Assembly: GCA_020639255.1 (NCBI GenBank)
Contig: JACKGZ010000002.1
Span: forward strand, 186,001-250,000
Direction of reading: 5' to 3'
Source of the DNA: Phycisphaera sp.
GTDB taxonomy: Bacteria; Planctomycetota; Phycisphaerae; Phycisphaerales; UBA1924
Length of the DNA stretch: 64,000 nt
In this document: piece by piece, positions 1-9,168 of the stretch
Layout of the letters: each line of letters begins with the position of its first letter
Numbering within the stretch: the first letter of the stretch is position 1
Translations under genes and position numbers: made by a program
Notes under the pieces: generated by a model
The model's input: only the letters and a program-made list of their open reading frames with translations
Told to the model about the DNA's origin: nothing
Databases searched by the model: none

Positions 1-2
1 CG

Positions 3-104
3 AGCTGGGGCATATTGCCCGTGGTGCGCGTCGAGGCGCAGAACATCGCCGATGGGGCAGTCGGGGATGTCACAAAGAAACTGCGCGAAGCGCTTGTGAT
101 CTAA
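3..104 (+). CDS. C-terminal end of an unidentified protein (partial)
   Basis: A frame open from base 3 runs into the window from the left and ends in TAA. It gives 33 residues, beginning SWGILPVVRVEAQ and ending KKLREALVI. The mix of hydrophobic and charged residues looks like genuine coding sequence, while the other two frames are poor. It is too short to assign a family. The stop lies 9 bp from the stop of the convergent lipoprotein gene. Confidence 0.5.
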   Translation, partial: SWGILPVVRVEAQNIADGAVGDVTKKLREALVI

Positions 105-113
105 CTATGTGAA

Positions 114-635
114 TCAGTCGGCGCCCTTGTCTTGTGATTGGGCGAGCTTCTCGGCGAGTTCGTCGGTGATGTCGATGCCTTCGACGCCCTTGCCTGCTTC
201 GAGGACTTTGCTCAGGTTGTGCGCGTCGGCGACGTCGCGCAGCTCGTCCTGCACCGCGAGCAGGATCGTGTAGAGCGGCTCCTCGCCGGCGAGCTGGCGG
301 TGCATTACCTCCTGCCAGTAGGGACCCTCAGCCTCGATCTTGGCGGTCAGTTCTTCATCGCCCGCGTCACGGGCGGCGTCGCGCGCGGTTTCGAGCGTCT
401 TGTAGTGCTCCTTAAGGTACTTCGACTTGCCGTAGGCGACGAGCAGATCGGTGCGCCGGACGACGCCCACCGGTCCGGCGGCGTTCTCGGGCAGGAGCAT
501 GAGCGTCTCGCCCCCGTGATCGGGCGCGGGGGTGCCGCTCGACCCGAGGGCGCAGCTGGTGAGCAGGGCGGCCGCGACCGCTCCGGTGCAGGCGAGACCA
601 ACAAAGAGGCGGGACATGCGTGTGTTCGGTGACAT
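114..635 (-). CDS. Predicted lipoprotein, Skp/OmpH-like
   Basis: 173 residues. The N-terminus is a lipoprotein signal: a basic start, a hydrophobic stretch and the lipobox LLTSC, so the protein is probably anchored in a membrane facing the periplasm. The mature part is mostly charged helix and ends with VEGIDITDELAEKLA. That resembles the end of the Skp/OmpH chaperone family, which typically closes with DITDxVLxxLN. A valine-rich strand (GPVGVVRRTDLL) precedes the helical part, as in Skp. I chose the ATG at 635 because TGGAG lies just upstream; an in-frame ATG at 662 has no ribosome site. The Skp assignment is an inference from this pattern only. Confidence 0.6.
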   Translation of the reverse strand: MSPNTRMSRLFVGLACTGAVAAALLTSCALGSSGTPAPDHGGETLMLLPENAAGPVGVVRRTDLLVAYGKSKYLKEHYKTLETARDAARDAGDEELTAKIEAEGPYWQEVMHRQLAGEEPLYTILLAVQDELRDVADAHNLSKVLEAGKGVEGIDITDELAEKLAQSQDKGAD

Positions 636-733
636 CGGAAATCTCCAGAAAGGTCGTTTCATACTACCGAGACAAGATAGTAATTACTAGCTTATTGGAG
701 ACTTGGAGATCATCTTTTCACACAACCGAAGGC

Positions 734-1024
734 CTAGCCCAAAAAACGGAGCTGGGTGGCCGTGCCGAGGGCCTCGATGCCGAGGTTCAGGCCGATCGCG
801 GCCCCGGTGAGCAGGCAGGTCCGCACGAGGGGCCGGCTCGCCATGAGTTGGCGGCCTCCGATCACGCCCGGGATCACGATCGCCAGGGGGAAGGTCCAGG
901 CCCCGAGGGCGAACGTGGCGAGTTTGAGGTGGGCCGCGGCGGTCAGGACGCCAGCGGTCGAGAGCCCGGCGACCGGCGCGGTCATGCTGAGGAGCGGCTT
1001 TGAGCGATTGAGCGGCTCAGTCAT
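734..1024 (-). CDS. Small hydrophobic membrane protein
   Basis: 96 residues. It has a short basic N-terminus (MTEPLNRSKP) followed by three hydrophobic stretches, so it is probably an inner-membrane protein with about three membrane segments. I recognise no family. The start is set by a strong ribosome site (GAAAGGAG) 7 bases upstream, which lies within the 3' end of the preceding zinc-ribbon gene; the two genes overlap by 8 bases and are probably translated together. A longer in-frame extension into that gene is possible but lacks a better ribosome site. Confidence 0.6.
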   Translation of the reverse strand: MTEPLNRSKPLLSMTAPVAGLSTAGVLTAAAHLKLATFALGAWTFPLAIVIPGVIGGRQLMASRPLVRTCLLTGAAIGLNLGIEALGTATQLRFLG

Positions 1025-1226
1025 GCTCTTCTCCTTTCGCGAGATCGCGCTCTTTGGGGAGCGGGCCGTTGGATTCTGGCTTGTTGCGGGCGTTGCCCTC
1101 ATAGACGAAGTCGGGGTCGAACTTCTGGCCGCACTCGGGGCAGGTGCGGATCCAGGGCGTCTCGATGAGCGAGGTGAGATCGTGGCCGCAACTCTGGCAG
1201 CGGAGGATGGGCTTGGGAGCGGGCAC
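1017..1226 (-). CDS. Small zinc-ribbon protein
   Basis: 69 residues from a GTG start. Two cysteine pairs, CQSCGHDL near residue 10 and CPECGQKF near residue 29, form a zinc-ribbon (C-x2-C...C-x2-C). The pattern is close to the CGYxLxGL...CPEC ribbons of the membrane proteins at 5.7-8.4 kb. The rest is a hydrophilic, charged tail with no membrane segment. The start was inferred: GTG is the first usable codon after the stop of the upstream gene, 8 bases away, suggesting an operon with that gene and with the small membrane protein downstream. Function unknown. Confidence 0.55.
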   Translation of the reverse strand: MPAPKPILRCQSCGHDLTSLIETPWIRTCPECGQKFDPDFVYEGNARNKPESNGPLPKERDLAKGEEHD

Positions 1227-1234
1227 GAGCGACT

Positions 1235-1615
1235 TTAGTCGCGGTCGATGACGCGGACGTTCTCGCGGCCGTCGGTGCGGACGGGGCCGACGTGGGCGTT
1301 GGGCTTGTGGAGGCCGCCGAAGAGCCGGCGGAGCTTGAGGTAGATGAAGAACCCGATCCCGAAGAGCAGCAGGAGCGCGATGATCGGGATGATCAGGACG
1401 AGCAGGGCCACGAGGATGATGAGGGTGAGCAGGAGGTGGACGGCGCTGGCGATCGGGCCGCGGGGGCGGTCGTTGATCTGGCGCATCTTCAGGCGGAAGG
1501 CCTGGACCTGCTCGGCGTAATTCTGAGTGCGGCTCGGGTCCACGGAAGAGTCTATGGGTGGCGGGGCTGCTGGATTGCTTGGGCCGGCGTTCGGGGCGCC
1601 GCATTCGGCACTCAT
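1235..1615 (-). CDS. Membrane protein of unknown function
   Basis: 126 residues. A proline-rich N-terminal third is followed by a very hydrophobic stretch of about 40 residues (HLLLTLIILVALLVLIIPII onward), enough for two membrane passes, and then a basic cytoplasmic tail ending RENVRVIDRD. No family recognised. The start is uncertain: the ATG used here has no clear ribosome site, and a shorter protein starting nearer the SRTQNYAEQ segment is possible. It is the first gene of a three-gene minus-strand run with the zinc-ribbon protein and the small membrane protein, and is divergent from dnaE. Confidence 0.55.
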   Translation of the reverse strand: MSAECGAPNAGPSNPAAPPPIDSSVDPSRTQNYAEQVQAFRLKMRQINDRPRGPIASAVHLLLTLIILVALLVLIIPIIALLLLFGIGFFIYLKLRRLFGGLHKPNAHVGPVRTDGRENVRVIDRD

Positions 1616-1733
1616 TGTTTGGGGATGAACTGTCGTTTGTTGATCCGCGGTGCCTTGATGAGGGTGGGTTGGCGTCGGTGGTTTGGGGGTTGGTCTGGAG
1701 ACAGATCTGAACCGACAGATACACTGCACATCG

Positions 1734-4700
1734 ATGGCGAAGACGGCGATGCCACAAGATGATGGTGCACTTGTCGGTTCGGAGGGCTCCGGCGGTAAGC
1801 CCTTCGTGCACCTGCACTTGCATTCGGAGTACTCGCTCCTCGACGGCGGCAACCGGCTGGACAAGCTGGTGAAAAGGGTCCATCAGCTCGGCATGAACAG
1901 CCTGGCGGTGACGGACCACGGCAACATGCACGCGGCGGTGAGCTTCTACCGCAAGGCCAAGGCCGAGGGCATCAAGCCGATCCTGGGTGTCGAGGCGTAC
2001 GTCGCACCCAAGAGCCGACTCGACAAGACGTACACCGGTGTGTCCGACGGCGGGTACCACCTCGTGCTGCTGGCCGAGAACGAGACGGGCTGGCGGAACC
2101 TCTTGTACCTGTGCTCCGAGGCGTATCTGACGGGGTTCTATTTCAAGCCGCGTATGGACCGCGAGCTGCTCGAAACGCACAACTCGGGCCTGATCGCGAT
2201 CAACGGGCACCTCGGGTCGGAGATGGGCGAGCACCTGCTCGACTACGAGACCTCGGGCGGCACCAAGGGCGGCGACAAGTCGCTCTACGAGAAAGCCGTC
2301 GAGAGCGCCCAGTGGCACGCGCGGGTGTTCGCCGACGAGGGGACGGGGCCCAGGTTCTACGTCGAGATGCAGCACCACATCCCGGAGCAGATCTCGATCA
2401 ACCCGCACCTGATCCGAATCGCGCGGGAGCTCGATCTGCCGCTCGTGTGCGACAACGACAGCCACTTCCTGCACGCCGAGGACCACGACGCGCACGACAC
2501 GCTGATTTGCATCTCGACGGGCAAGAGCAAGTTCGACGAGGGCCGGATGCGGTACACGCCCGAGCTCTACGTGAAGAGCCCGGAGCAGATGTGGGATCTC
2601 TTCGGCTCGCCCGAGTACAACAACGCCGACTTCGGGCGAGCGGGCGAGGAAGCGCTGCTCAACACACAGAAGATCGCCGACCGGTGCAAAGTTGAATTGC
2701 CCGAGGACGCGAATCATGCGCCGGTGGTGGTGGTCAAGGCGCCGCCCAAGAAGGAGTTGCCGTCGCATGATGACGCCCAGTACGCGGGCGATCTGACGGC
2801 GTGGTTCAAGGCGTTCTGCTCGCACTTCGAACTGGAACCCGCCAACGACCCGGATCTGGATCAGTCGTCGCTCACGAAAGAATGCGACAAGGCGCTGCGG
2901 TTGTTGTGCGAGGCGGGGATGGTCTGGCGGTACGGGCCGGAGATTTTGAAGGCCCGGCATGAAGGCATCGAAGGCGAAGACAAGGAGCCGGAGGCTGGAA
3001 GCCTCCGCCACGATGACGAACTCGACGCGTGGCGCAAGTGGGCGAGGCTCAACCGCGAGCTGAAGATCCTGTCGGACAAGCTGATCAGCGCGTACTTCCT
3101 GATCGTGTGGGACTTCGTGAACTGGGGCCGTCAGCGCGGCATCCCGGCGATCGCGCGTGGTTCGGGTGTGGGCACGATGACCGGGTTCGTGCTCGGTCTC
3201 TCCAACGCCTGCCCGGTGCACTACGGGTTGCTCTTCGAGCGGTTCACCGACCCCGACCGTTCGGAGTACCCCGATATCGATATCGACCTCTGCCAGGACG
3301 GGCGGGGGGACGTGATCAACTACGTGCGCGAGAAGTACGGGCATGTGGCGCAGATCATCACGTTCGGGACGCTCAAGGCCCGGGCCGCGGTACGCGACGT
3401 CGGGCGCGTGCTTGAGTACCCGCTGACGGACACGGACAGGCTCGCCAAGCTGATCCCGGAAGAGCTGGGCATCACGCTCGACAAGGCGCTCAAGCAGGAG
3501 CCGGACCTCAAGAAGCTGTACGACACGGACGAGGTCGCCAGGCGCGTCATCGACAACGCGCGGGTGATCGAGGGGCAGGCGCGTCACAGCAGCGTGCATG
3601 CGGCGGGCGTGATCGTCGCGACGAGGCCCCTGCACGAGGTGGTGCCGCTGTATCGCCAGAGCGGTGGGGGCGAGAACGAGATCGTCACGCAGTGGGACGG
3701 CCCGACGTGCGAGTCGGTGGGCCTGCTCAAGATGGACTTCCTGGGCCTGCGCACGCTGAGCGTGATCGAGCGCGCCAAGCAGCTCATCACGAAGTCGCTC
3801 AGCAAAGCGCAGATCTACGAGGCGGTGGGGCGCGAGGTGGGCGACGGCGGGCCGGACCCGCTTGACCTTGAACGCCTCGGGTACACCGACCAGCGTGTGT
3901 TCAGTCTCTTCCAGCGGGGCGATACGACGGGTGTGTTCCAGTTTGAATCGGGCGGCATGCGCCGGCTGCTGCTCGAGATGAAGCCCGACCGGCTTGAGGA
4001 CCTGATCGCCGCCAACGCGCTGTTCAGGCCCGGTCCGATGGACCTGATCCCGGACTACAACATGCGCAAGCACGGCAACCAGCCCGTGCCGAAGGTGCAC
4101 CCGATCGTCGATCGGTTCACGCAAGAGACCTACGGCGTGATGGTGTACCAGGAACAGGTCATGCAGATCGTGCACGAGCTGGGCGGCATCCCGCTGCGCT
4201 CGGCGTACTCGCTCATCAAGGCGATCAGCAAGAAGAAAGAGAAGATCATCGCGGGCGAGCGGCCCAAGTTCGTCGAGGGTGCGGGCAAGCAGGGGCTGGA
4301 GGCGAAGAAGGCCGAGGAGCTGTTCGAGCTGATCCTCAAGTTCGCGGGCTACGGCTTCAACAAGTCGCACTCGACGGGCTACGCGATCGTGGCGTACCAG
4401 ACGGCGTATCTCAAGACGTTCTTCCCCGCGCACTACATGGCGGCGTTCTTGTCGTTCGAGAGCCAGGCGCAGAAGGTCAGCGACTGGATCCCGTATCTCG
4501 AGGACTGCAAGCGGACGAAGTTCGTCGAGCCGAAGTCGGGCGAGGTGATCAAGGTGGGTGTCGAGGTGCGCCCGCCCAACGTGAACCTGTCCGAGGCGGA
4601 TTTCGCGGTGGTGTACGAGAGCAAGACGGACCGCACGCCCGGCAGCGGGCACATCCGGTTCGGTTTGCGCGCAATCAAGGGCGCCGGCGCCAAGGCGATC

Positions 4701-5750
4701 GACGCGATCATCGCCGAGCGCGACAAGGGCGGGGCGTACGGGTCGCTCTTTGAGTTCTGCGAGCGCGTGCCGCCGGGCACGGTGAACAAGGCGACGATCG
4801 AGGCGCTGATCAAGAGCGGCGCGTTCGACGAGGTGCACAGCCGCGACGACCGCGCGAGCATGGTCGCGACGATCGAGCAGGCGGTGAGCGCTGGGCAGAA
4901 GCTTGCTGCGGATCGCGCGGCGGGTCAGGGGGCGCTCTTTGGCGCGCCGGACCCGGCGGAGGAGCAGTCGCAGGCCGCGGCGGTGCCGCTGGTGAAGGCC
5001 GAGGCGTGGGGTGAGTCGGAGACGCTGCGCCAGGAGAAGGACACACTCGGGTTTTACGTGTCGAGCCACCCGCTCGAGCAGTGGAAGGACTGGTCAGGCG
5101 TGTTCGCGCAGCTGCGGATGGCGGATCTTGCGGATGTGCCGCAGGACAAACGCGTGATCGTGGCGGCCCTGGTGCAGAGCGTGCGGGCGATCGTCGTGCG
5201 CAACGGTCGCAGCGCGGGCCAGAAGATGGGCATTGTGACGCTCGAAGACCTGACGGGCACGGCCGACGCGGTGATGTTCGCCGACTGCTACGCGAAGTTC
5301 GCGCACCTGTTTGATGACGATGGTCCGAAGTTCGTCATGGGCCGGATGGATCACAGCCGCGGCTCGCCGCAGATCATCGTGGACCGCATGGTGCCGATCG
5401 AGGGCCAGCCGCTCGAGAAGGGCAGGTTGCACCTGACGCTTCGCACCGAGAAGCTCAACGGCAGCGGGATGCAGACGGTCGACATGCTGCACCGGTTCCT
5501 GGTTGGGCGGGCGGTCCAGCCCGGTGGCGAGAAGCCCGCGGGCGAGGTCGTGCCGGTGGTGCTTGAGTTTGAGGCCGAGGGCCGCGCGATCACGGTGGCG
5601 CCGGAGCCGGCGCTCCGCGTGGAGCTTGAGCCGAACTTTGTGCGCGAGGCGGCGCAGATGGTCGGTGCGGGTTGCGTCTCGCTCGTCGGCGGGAAATCGA
5701 TCGAGCCCGAGGACAACTCAAAGCGAGGCTGGGGACGCGGGCGGCGCTGA
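1734..5750 (+). CDS. dnaE: DNA polymerase III subunit alpha
   Basis: 1338 residues; the replicative polymerase. An N-terminal PHP domain opens with HLHLHSEYSLLDG near residue 26 and includes the GVEAYVAP segment. The family-C palm follows, with PDIDIDLCQDGRGDV around residues 513-527 supplying the catalytic aspartates (D514 and D516), preceded by the GRGSGVGTMTGF loop. Further on come the fingers (FRPGPMDLIPDY), a helix-hairpin-helix region (KGAGAKAIDAI) and a C-terminal OB-fold. There is no exonuclease insertion, so this is DnaE rather than PolC. It is longer than the E. coli protein (1160) because of an acidic insertion around residues 330-440 and an extended C-terminus. The ATG at 1749 is an alternative start. 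Confidence 0.97.
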   Translation: MAKTAMPQDDGALVGSEGSGGKPFVHLHLHSEYSLLDGGNRLDKLVKRVHQLGMNSLAVTDHGNMHAAVSFYRKAKAEGIKPILGVEAYVAPKSRLDKTYTGVSDGGYHLVLLAENETGWRNLLYLCSEAYLTGFYFKPRMDRELLETHNSGLIAINGHLGSEMGEHLLDYETSGGTKGGDKSLYEKAVESAQWHARVFADEGTGPRFYVEMQHHIPEQISINPHLIRIARELDLPLVCDNDSHFLHAEDHDAHDTLICISTGKSKFDEGRMRYTPELYVKSPEQMWDLFGSPEYNNADFGRAGEEALLNTQKIADRCKVELPEDANHAPVVVVKAPPKKELPSHDDAQYAGDLTAWFKAFCSHFELEPANDPDLDQSSLTKECDKALRLLCEAGMVWRYGPEILKARHEGIEGEDKEPEAGSLRHDDELDAWRKWARLNRELKILSDKLISAYFLIVWDFVNWGRQRGIPAIARGSGVGTMTGFVLGLSNACPVHYGLLFERFTDPDRSEYPDIDIDLCQDGRGDVINYVREKYGHVAQIITFGTLKARAAVRDVGRVLEYPLTDTDRLAKLIPEELGITLDKALKQEPDLKKLYDTDEVARRVIDNARVIEGQARHSSVHAAGVIVATRPLHEVVPLYRQSGGGENEIVTQWDGPTCESVGLLKMDFLGLRTLSVIERAKQLITKSLSKAQIYEAVGREVGDGGPDPLDLERLGYTDQRVFSLFQRGDTTGVFQFESGGMRRLLLEMKPDRLEDLIAANALFRPGPMDLIPDYNMRKHGNQPVPKVHPIVDRFTQETYGVMVYQEQVMQIVHELGGIPLRSAYSLIKAISKKKEKIIAGERPKFVEGAGKQGLEAKKAEELFELILKFAGYGFNKSHSTGYAIVAYQTAYLKTFFPAHYMAAFLSFESQAQKVSDWIPYLEDCKRTKFVEPKSGEVIKVGVEVRPPNVNLSEADFAVVYESKTDRTPGSGHIRFGLRAIKGAGAKAIDAIIAERDKGGAYGSLFEFCERVPPGTVNKATIEALIKSGAFDEVHSRDDRASMVATIEQAVSAGQKLAADRAAGQGALFGAPDPAEEQSQAAAVPLVKAEAWGESETLRQEKDTLGFYVSSHPLEQWKDWSGVFAQLRMADLADVPQDKRVIVAALVQSVRAIVVRNGRSAGQKMGIVTLEDLTGTADAVMFADCYAKFAHLFDDDGPKFVMGRMDHSRGSPQIIVDRMVPIEGQPLEKGRLHLTLRTEKLNGSGMQTVDMLHRFLVGRAVQPGGEKPAGEVVPVVLEFEAEGRAITVAPEPALRVELEPNFVREAAQMVGAGCVSLVGGKSIEPEDNSKRGWGRGRR

Positions 5751-6548
5751 CTGGCGCAGCATTCGGCGGATCGATCGTCGGAGGCCGACCGCCAGCACAA
5801 AGTGCAGCAGCGGATATCCGACAATCGAGGTGAACACCATGATCCTCCAGACCGCGTCGGCAAGCAGGTATCCGCGCGTCTGGCTTTCGAGCTGAATAAC
5901 CGATGCAGCGATCAGGATCAGCGAGCCGCCGAAGAGCACGGCCGCGATGAGAGCCGCTATCCGCGCGAAGCGTGCGAGATACACATGAAACGAGAGCTTT
6001 GCCAGGTGAATGGCGAGGCAAGCGTGTCCGATGACGACCAGGCACATCGAGCCGGAGAGACACACCAGCAAGGCCATCCACATCGCGCTGAGTTGACTTG
6101 CTATCGCGAATGGGAGCAGGAACGCGAGGCCCAGCGTGAAACCACCGGCCGCGACGCTGAGAACTTTCGAGTGTGAGTAGCGGGGCTTGAGTTCCTTCGG
6201 GAATCGCAGCGGCGCGATGGTTCCCACAAGCCCGGCGAGCTCGGCGACTGCGGCGGGCAGCACGAGAACGATGAGTATCAGCGGGATCAGCAGGCCGAGC
6301 GCTGGGAGGAAAATGACGATCGACGAGAAGATGAGTGCGAGCGCGCACATGACGTAGCCGACGATCGTGGTGAGCACGCCGTCGTAGATTTCGGTGAGTT
6401 GTTTCCGGTTAATGCGGACGAATCGTTTGAGCTGGTAGGCGAGCCGGATGGGGCTGCCGCACTCTGGGCAGGGGGCGTCTATGGGGAGACCCGTGAGGTC
6501 GTAGCCGCAGGAGATGCACAGTGTGTAGAGCGACGGGGCGTCAGCCAT
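5718..6548 (-). CDS. Zinc-ribbon membrane protein, last gene of the operon
   Basis: 276 residues. The N-terminus carries a zinc ribbon, CISCGYDLTGLPIDAPCPECG near residue 11, followed by an amphipathic linker and about six hydrophobic segments, then a basic tail (GLRRSIRRMLRQ). The ribbon should lie in the cytoplasm. The closest resemblance is to its own operon neighbours rather than a characterised family. The start codon lies inside the 3' end of the upstream gene (8-base overlap). The 3' end runs 33 bases into the end of dnaE on the opposite strand. Function unknown. Confidence 0.75.
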   Translation of the reverse strand: MADAPSLYTLCISCGYDLTGLPIDAPCPECGSPIRLAYQLKRFVRINRKQLTEIYDGVLTTIVGYVMCALALIFSSIVIFLPALGLLIPLILIVLVLPAAVAELAGLVGTIAPLRFPKELKPRYSHSKVLSVAAGGFTLGLAFLLPFAIASQLSAMWMALLVCLSGSMCLVVIGHACLAIHLAKLSFHVYLARFARIAALIAAVLFGGSLILIAASVIQLESQTRGYLLADAVWRIMVFTSIVGYPLLHFVLAVGLRRSIRRMLRQSAPPASPASL

Positions 6549-7386
6549 GGTCGATAGTTGCTGCATGCCATTGTCTGGCGATGCCTCCTGCGCACCGGAG
6601 CGTTCGCAAGAGCGTCACGGTGATGAGAAGGTGCGCCGCGTATGCCATGAGATATGCCGTGTATGAAGTCCACCGGAGTACAATTTGCGTCACCGAGGGG
6701 TCGGGTGGGACACCCGCGTTCATTTTCCAGAGTTGGATGGCCCACGACGCACCGACGAGCGATATCCCGACCGCGATGATCCAGAAGTACAGCCGAAAGT
6801 GTGAGCGACGATCGGTACCGGGGATCTGTGCAAACAGCGTGCGTGCATAGACCGCGGTTGCAAGCAGATACACGGCAAGGGGGAGCATAAAGACGCACCA
6901 GCGGATCAGTTCGTCTACAGCGGCGTAAGCCCACCAGCTTTGGATCACAAAGTAAAATGCCAGATGTGCAGCCAGCATCGCGACGCTCGACCATCTCGCA
7001 AAACGCCGAAGCCCGTTTGGGGGGCGATCATGAGTTATGTTTCGGTTCAATCGGGTCAGAATAAACCACCCGCTGACTGAGACCGCTACCGAGAGATGAA
7101 GTCCCCATTCCAGTAGGGAGTAAAGGGCGTAGGAAAACGAGTCGATGAGTTCGAAGTACACGACTGATCCAACGGCATGAGACAGGATGCCGGCCGTGCC
7201 GATGATTGCGAGGACCGCACCGAGGCGGAGACGTCGGACATGCTTCGAGCCTGCGACCTCTGCTTCGGCGATCGATTCGGCGCAGGGCTTGTTGCATTCC
7301 GGGCAGCTCGCCGATTCGAGGAGGCCGCCGAGGCAGTAGCCGCAGCCTGCGCAGTAGTTGTTTGGTGAGAGCGGTTCGGTCATCAT
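6541..7386 (-). CDS. Zinc-ribbon membrane protein
   Basis: 281 residues. An N-terminal zinc ribbon has CAGCGYCLGGL and CPECNKPC near residues 12-36; it contains an extra cysteine at each end of the usual pattern. Six or more hydrophobic segments follow, with short polar loops. The first ATG overlaps the stop of the upstream gene as ATGATGA, so translation is probably coupled; the second ATG is an equally possible start. No enzyme motif is visible. The context suggests the products of this operon act together in the cytoplasmic membrane. Confidence 0.75.
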   Translation of the reverse strand: MMTEPLSPNNYCAGCGYCLGGLLESASCPECNKPCAESIAEAEVAGSKHVRRLRLGAVLAIIGTAGILSHAVGSVVYFELIDSFSYALYSLLEWGLHLSVAVSVSGWFILTRLNRNITHDRPPNGLRRFARWSSVAMLAAHLAFYFVIQSWWAYAAVDELIRWCVFMLPLAVYLLATAVYARTLFAQIPGTDRRSHFRLYFWIIAVGISLVGASWAIQLWKMNAGVPPDPSVTQIVLRWTSYTAYLMAYAAHLLITVTLLRTLRCAGGIARQWHAATIDHG

Positions 7387-8393
7387 GGCGCATGCTCTGC
7401 GGGGAGGATCGGCGTGCCGAGCTCGCGGGGCATCGGGTTGGTCGGCAGGCTCTCTGCGTGTCGGCGGCAGGCCTTCATCTGCTTGGCAAACATCCCGACG
7501 AGTCGGAGGTAGACCAGCAGCATCGCCAGACCCGAGAGCGGCATGGCGATGAAAGCGCCGAGCATGATCGCGTCGGTGAGGCCGCTTGCCGGGTTGGAGA
7601 GCGAGGCGAACATGGCGCCGAAGCCGATGACGAGAGCGGCTACAAAGAGAGAGCCGATGGCGATGCCCGCGACGCGCATCCGCTCGGCGGTCTTGATGAG
7701 CTTGCCCGACGGGATCCGCTCGCCGATCTGCCGGATGTACCCCGTGGCGGCGAGGAAGAAGATGATCATGCAGACGAGGTTGGCCAGGCTGGCGAGCCAG
7801 CCGACGAACGGGATGATCGAGGCGAACTGAAGACAGAAGATCGTGATGGCCAGGCCTCGCGTGACGGCTCGCTTGCGTTCGGTGGGCGCGGTGTGTCCGA
7901 GGAGCGGGTCGGATGTGGTCGCGCGGATCCAGCCGATGAGCCAGACGATCGCCGCGGCCAGGAGCATCGCAAAGTAGAGCAGCAGCCCGAGAAGCATGCC
8001 CGCCATGGGTCCGACGCCTCCCGCCGCGACGCCGAGCATGCCGGCGCCCATCATGGCGAAGAACATCACAAAGAAGGCCCCGACAGCGAGGTACGCGGCG
8101 AGGAGCACGAGCGAGGCGCCCGATGCGATGCGTTCGACGTACGCCCGGCCGCCGCGGTAGATCGAGTGCATGACGAGCGAGTCGCGGACATGCTGGCCGC
8201 ACTCGGGGCAGCTGCTTTCGAGTCCGAGCCCGGCGAGGTGATAGCCGCAATGGATGCAGACGACGAAGTCGTCGGCTTTTTTCTGGACGGTGGGGACAGT
8301 GCCGCACTCGGGGCAGGGCGACTCGCTCGGGAGGCCTGCGAGGGAGTAGCCGCATTGGGCGCAGGTGTCGCTGGCGGAATGGAGTGCGTTCAT
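7383..8393 (-). CDS. Membrane protein with two tandem zinc ribbons
   Basis: 336 residues. Two consecutive zinc ribbons occupy residues 10-67: CAQCGYSLAGL with CPECGTV, then CIHCGYHLAGL with CPECGQHV. The repeat indicates an internal duplication of the module. Six or so strongly hydrophobic segments rich in alanine, glycine and methionine follow, then a basic tail (FAKQMKACRRHAE). The start overlaps the stop of the upstream gene in an ATGA arrangement. Known planctomycete proteins share this architecture, but I know of no assigned role. Confidence 0.75.
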   Translation of the reverse strand: MNALHSASDTCAQCGYSLAGLPSESPCPECGTVPTVQKKADDFVVCIHCGYHLAGLGLESSCPECGQHVRDSLVMHSIYRGGRAYVERIASGASLVLLAAYLAVGAFFVMFFAMMGAGMLGVAAGGVGPMAGMLLGLLLYFAMLLAAAIVWLIGWIRATTSDPLLGHTAPTERKRAVTRGLAITIFCLQFASIIPFVGWLASLANLVCMIIFFLAATGYIRQIGERIPSGKLIKTAERMRVAGIAIGSLFVAALVIGFGAMFASLSNPASGLTDAIMLGAFIAMPLSGLAMLLVYLRLVGMFAKQMKACRRHAESLPTNPMPRELGTPILPAEHAP

Positions 8394-9118
8394 ATCGATG
8401 ATGGTATCGGATCGTTGGTGATGTCGGGATGTGTGATGGCCGGAACCCCGAGCTTTCTCACCCGCCGCATGTCGCCGTGAATCAGCCACAACAGCCGCAG
8501 AGAAACGAGGAACGCCGCGAACAACAGCGCCACGGCCAGCAGCATCGGCAAGAGCCCGGCGGGCTTGTAGGTCACGATGAACAGGATACCGACGCCAAGG
8601 CTGACGAAGGCGTAAAGATAGAGCTTTCTGAGCAATCGAGCGGCGCTTCGCGTGCGATCGTTGAACGAACGCAGCCCCGTCCATGTGAGGATATTGAGTG
8701 TTGCGCTCGTAGCGATGAATGCGACGAGCTTTATAACGGGCTTGAACCATTCGGGCGGGACGTACGAGGGGTCGGCGATGAGCCCGTAGAGGTGCCAGCC
8801 TGCAAGGCCGAGGTAGATCGGCAGGGCCACAAGCAGCGATATCTGGCTGCGTAGCGGGTTCGTCGGGGAGCTCGGATCTCTCGAACAGATCAGGATGGAC
8901 CCGGCGACGAAAAATACAACGAGAAGTGGCAGTGCCGGAAGAGCGAGCAGATTCAAGATCGCAAGGCCCGCCATCAGCGATGCCGCAAAGACGAGTGTCG
9001 CGAAGGCGAGCAACGCATAGAAAGCCAGCAGCAAGAATGTGCCGAGTTCGAGTCGGCGCAGATAGGACTCTGGCGAGAAAAGGAAGAGGTTCGAGAAGAT
9101 ATGCACTTCTGAAGGCAT
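8390..9118 (-). CDS. Membrane protein, first gene of the zinc-ribbon operon
   Basis: 242 residues with about seven hydrophobic segments and a basic C-terminal region (GDMRRVRKLG). Unlike the three genes downstream it has no zinc ribbon. Its stop overlaps the start of the next gene by four bases (ATGA), so it belongs to the same transcript. The upstream gap of 50 bases before ubiX is short, so a promoter there would be compact or the operon may be read through from ubiX. No family recognised. Confidence 0.65.
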   Translation of the reverse strand: MPSEVHIFSNLFLFSPESYLRRLELGTFLLLAFYALLAFATLVFAASLMAGLAILNLLALPALPLLVVFFVAGSILICSRDPSSPTNPLRSQISLLVALPIYLGLAGWHLYGLIADPSYVPPEWFKPVIKLVAFIATSATLNILTWTGLRSFNDRTRSAARLLRKLYLYAFVSLGVGILFIVTYKPAGLLPMLLAVALLFAAFLVSLRLLWLIHGDMRRVRKLGVPAITHPDITNDPIPSSI

Positions 9119-9168
9119 GGCTCAGATCGTATCGAGAACACAGCCGAACCGGAAGCGAAATGGGTTCG

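Noticed and set aside
1017..5069. Very long open frame antisense to dnaE (about 1350 codons)
   Set aside because: Its sequence is Arg/His/Leu-rich low-complexity nonsense typical of the reverse of a GC-rich gene. Only the last 69 codons (from GTG at 1226) form a real zinc-ribbon gene.
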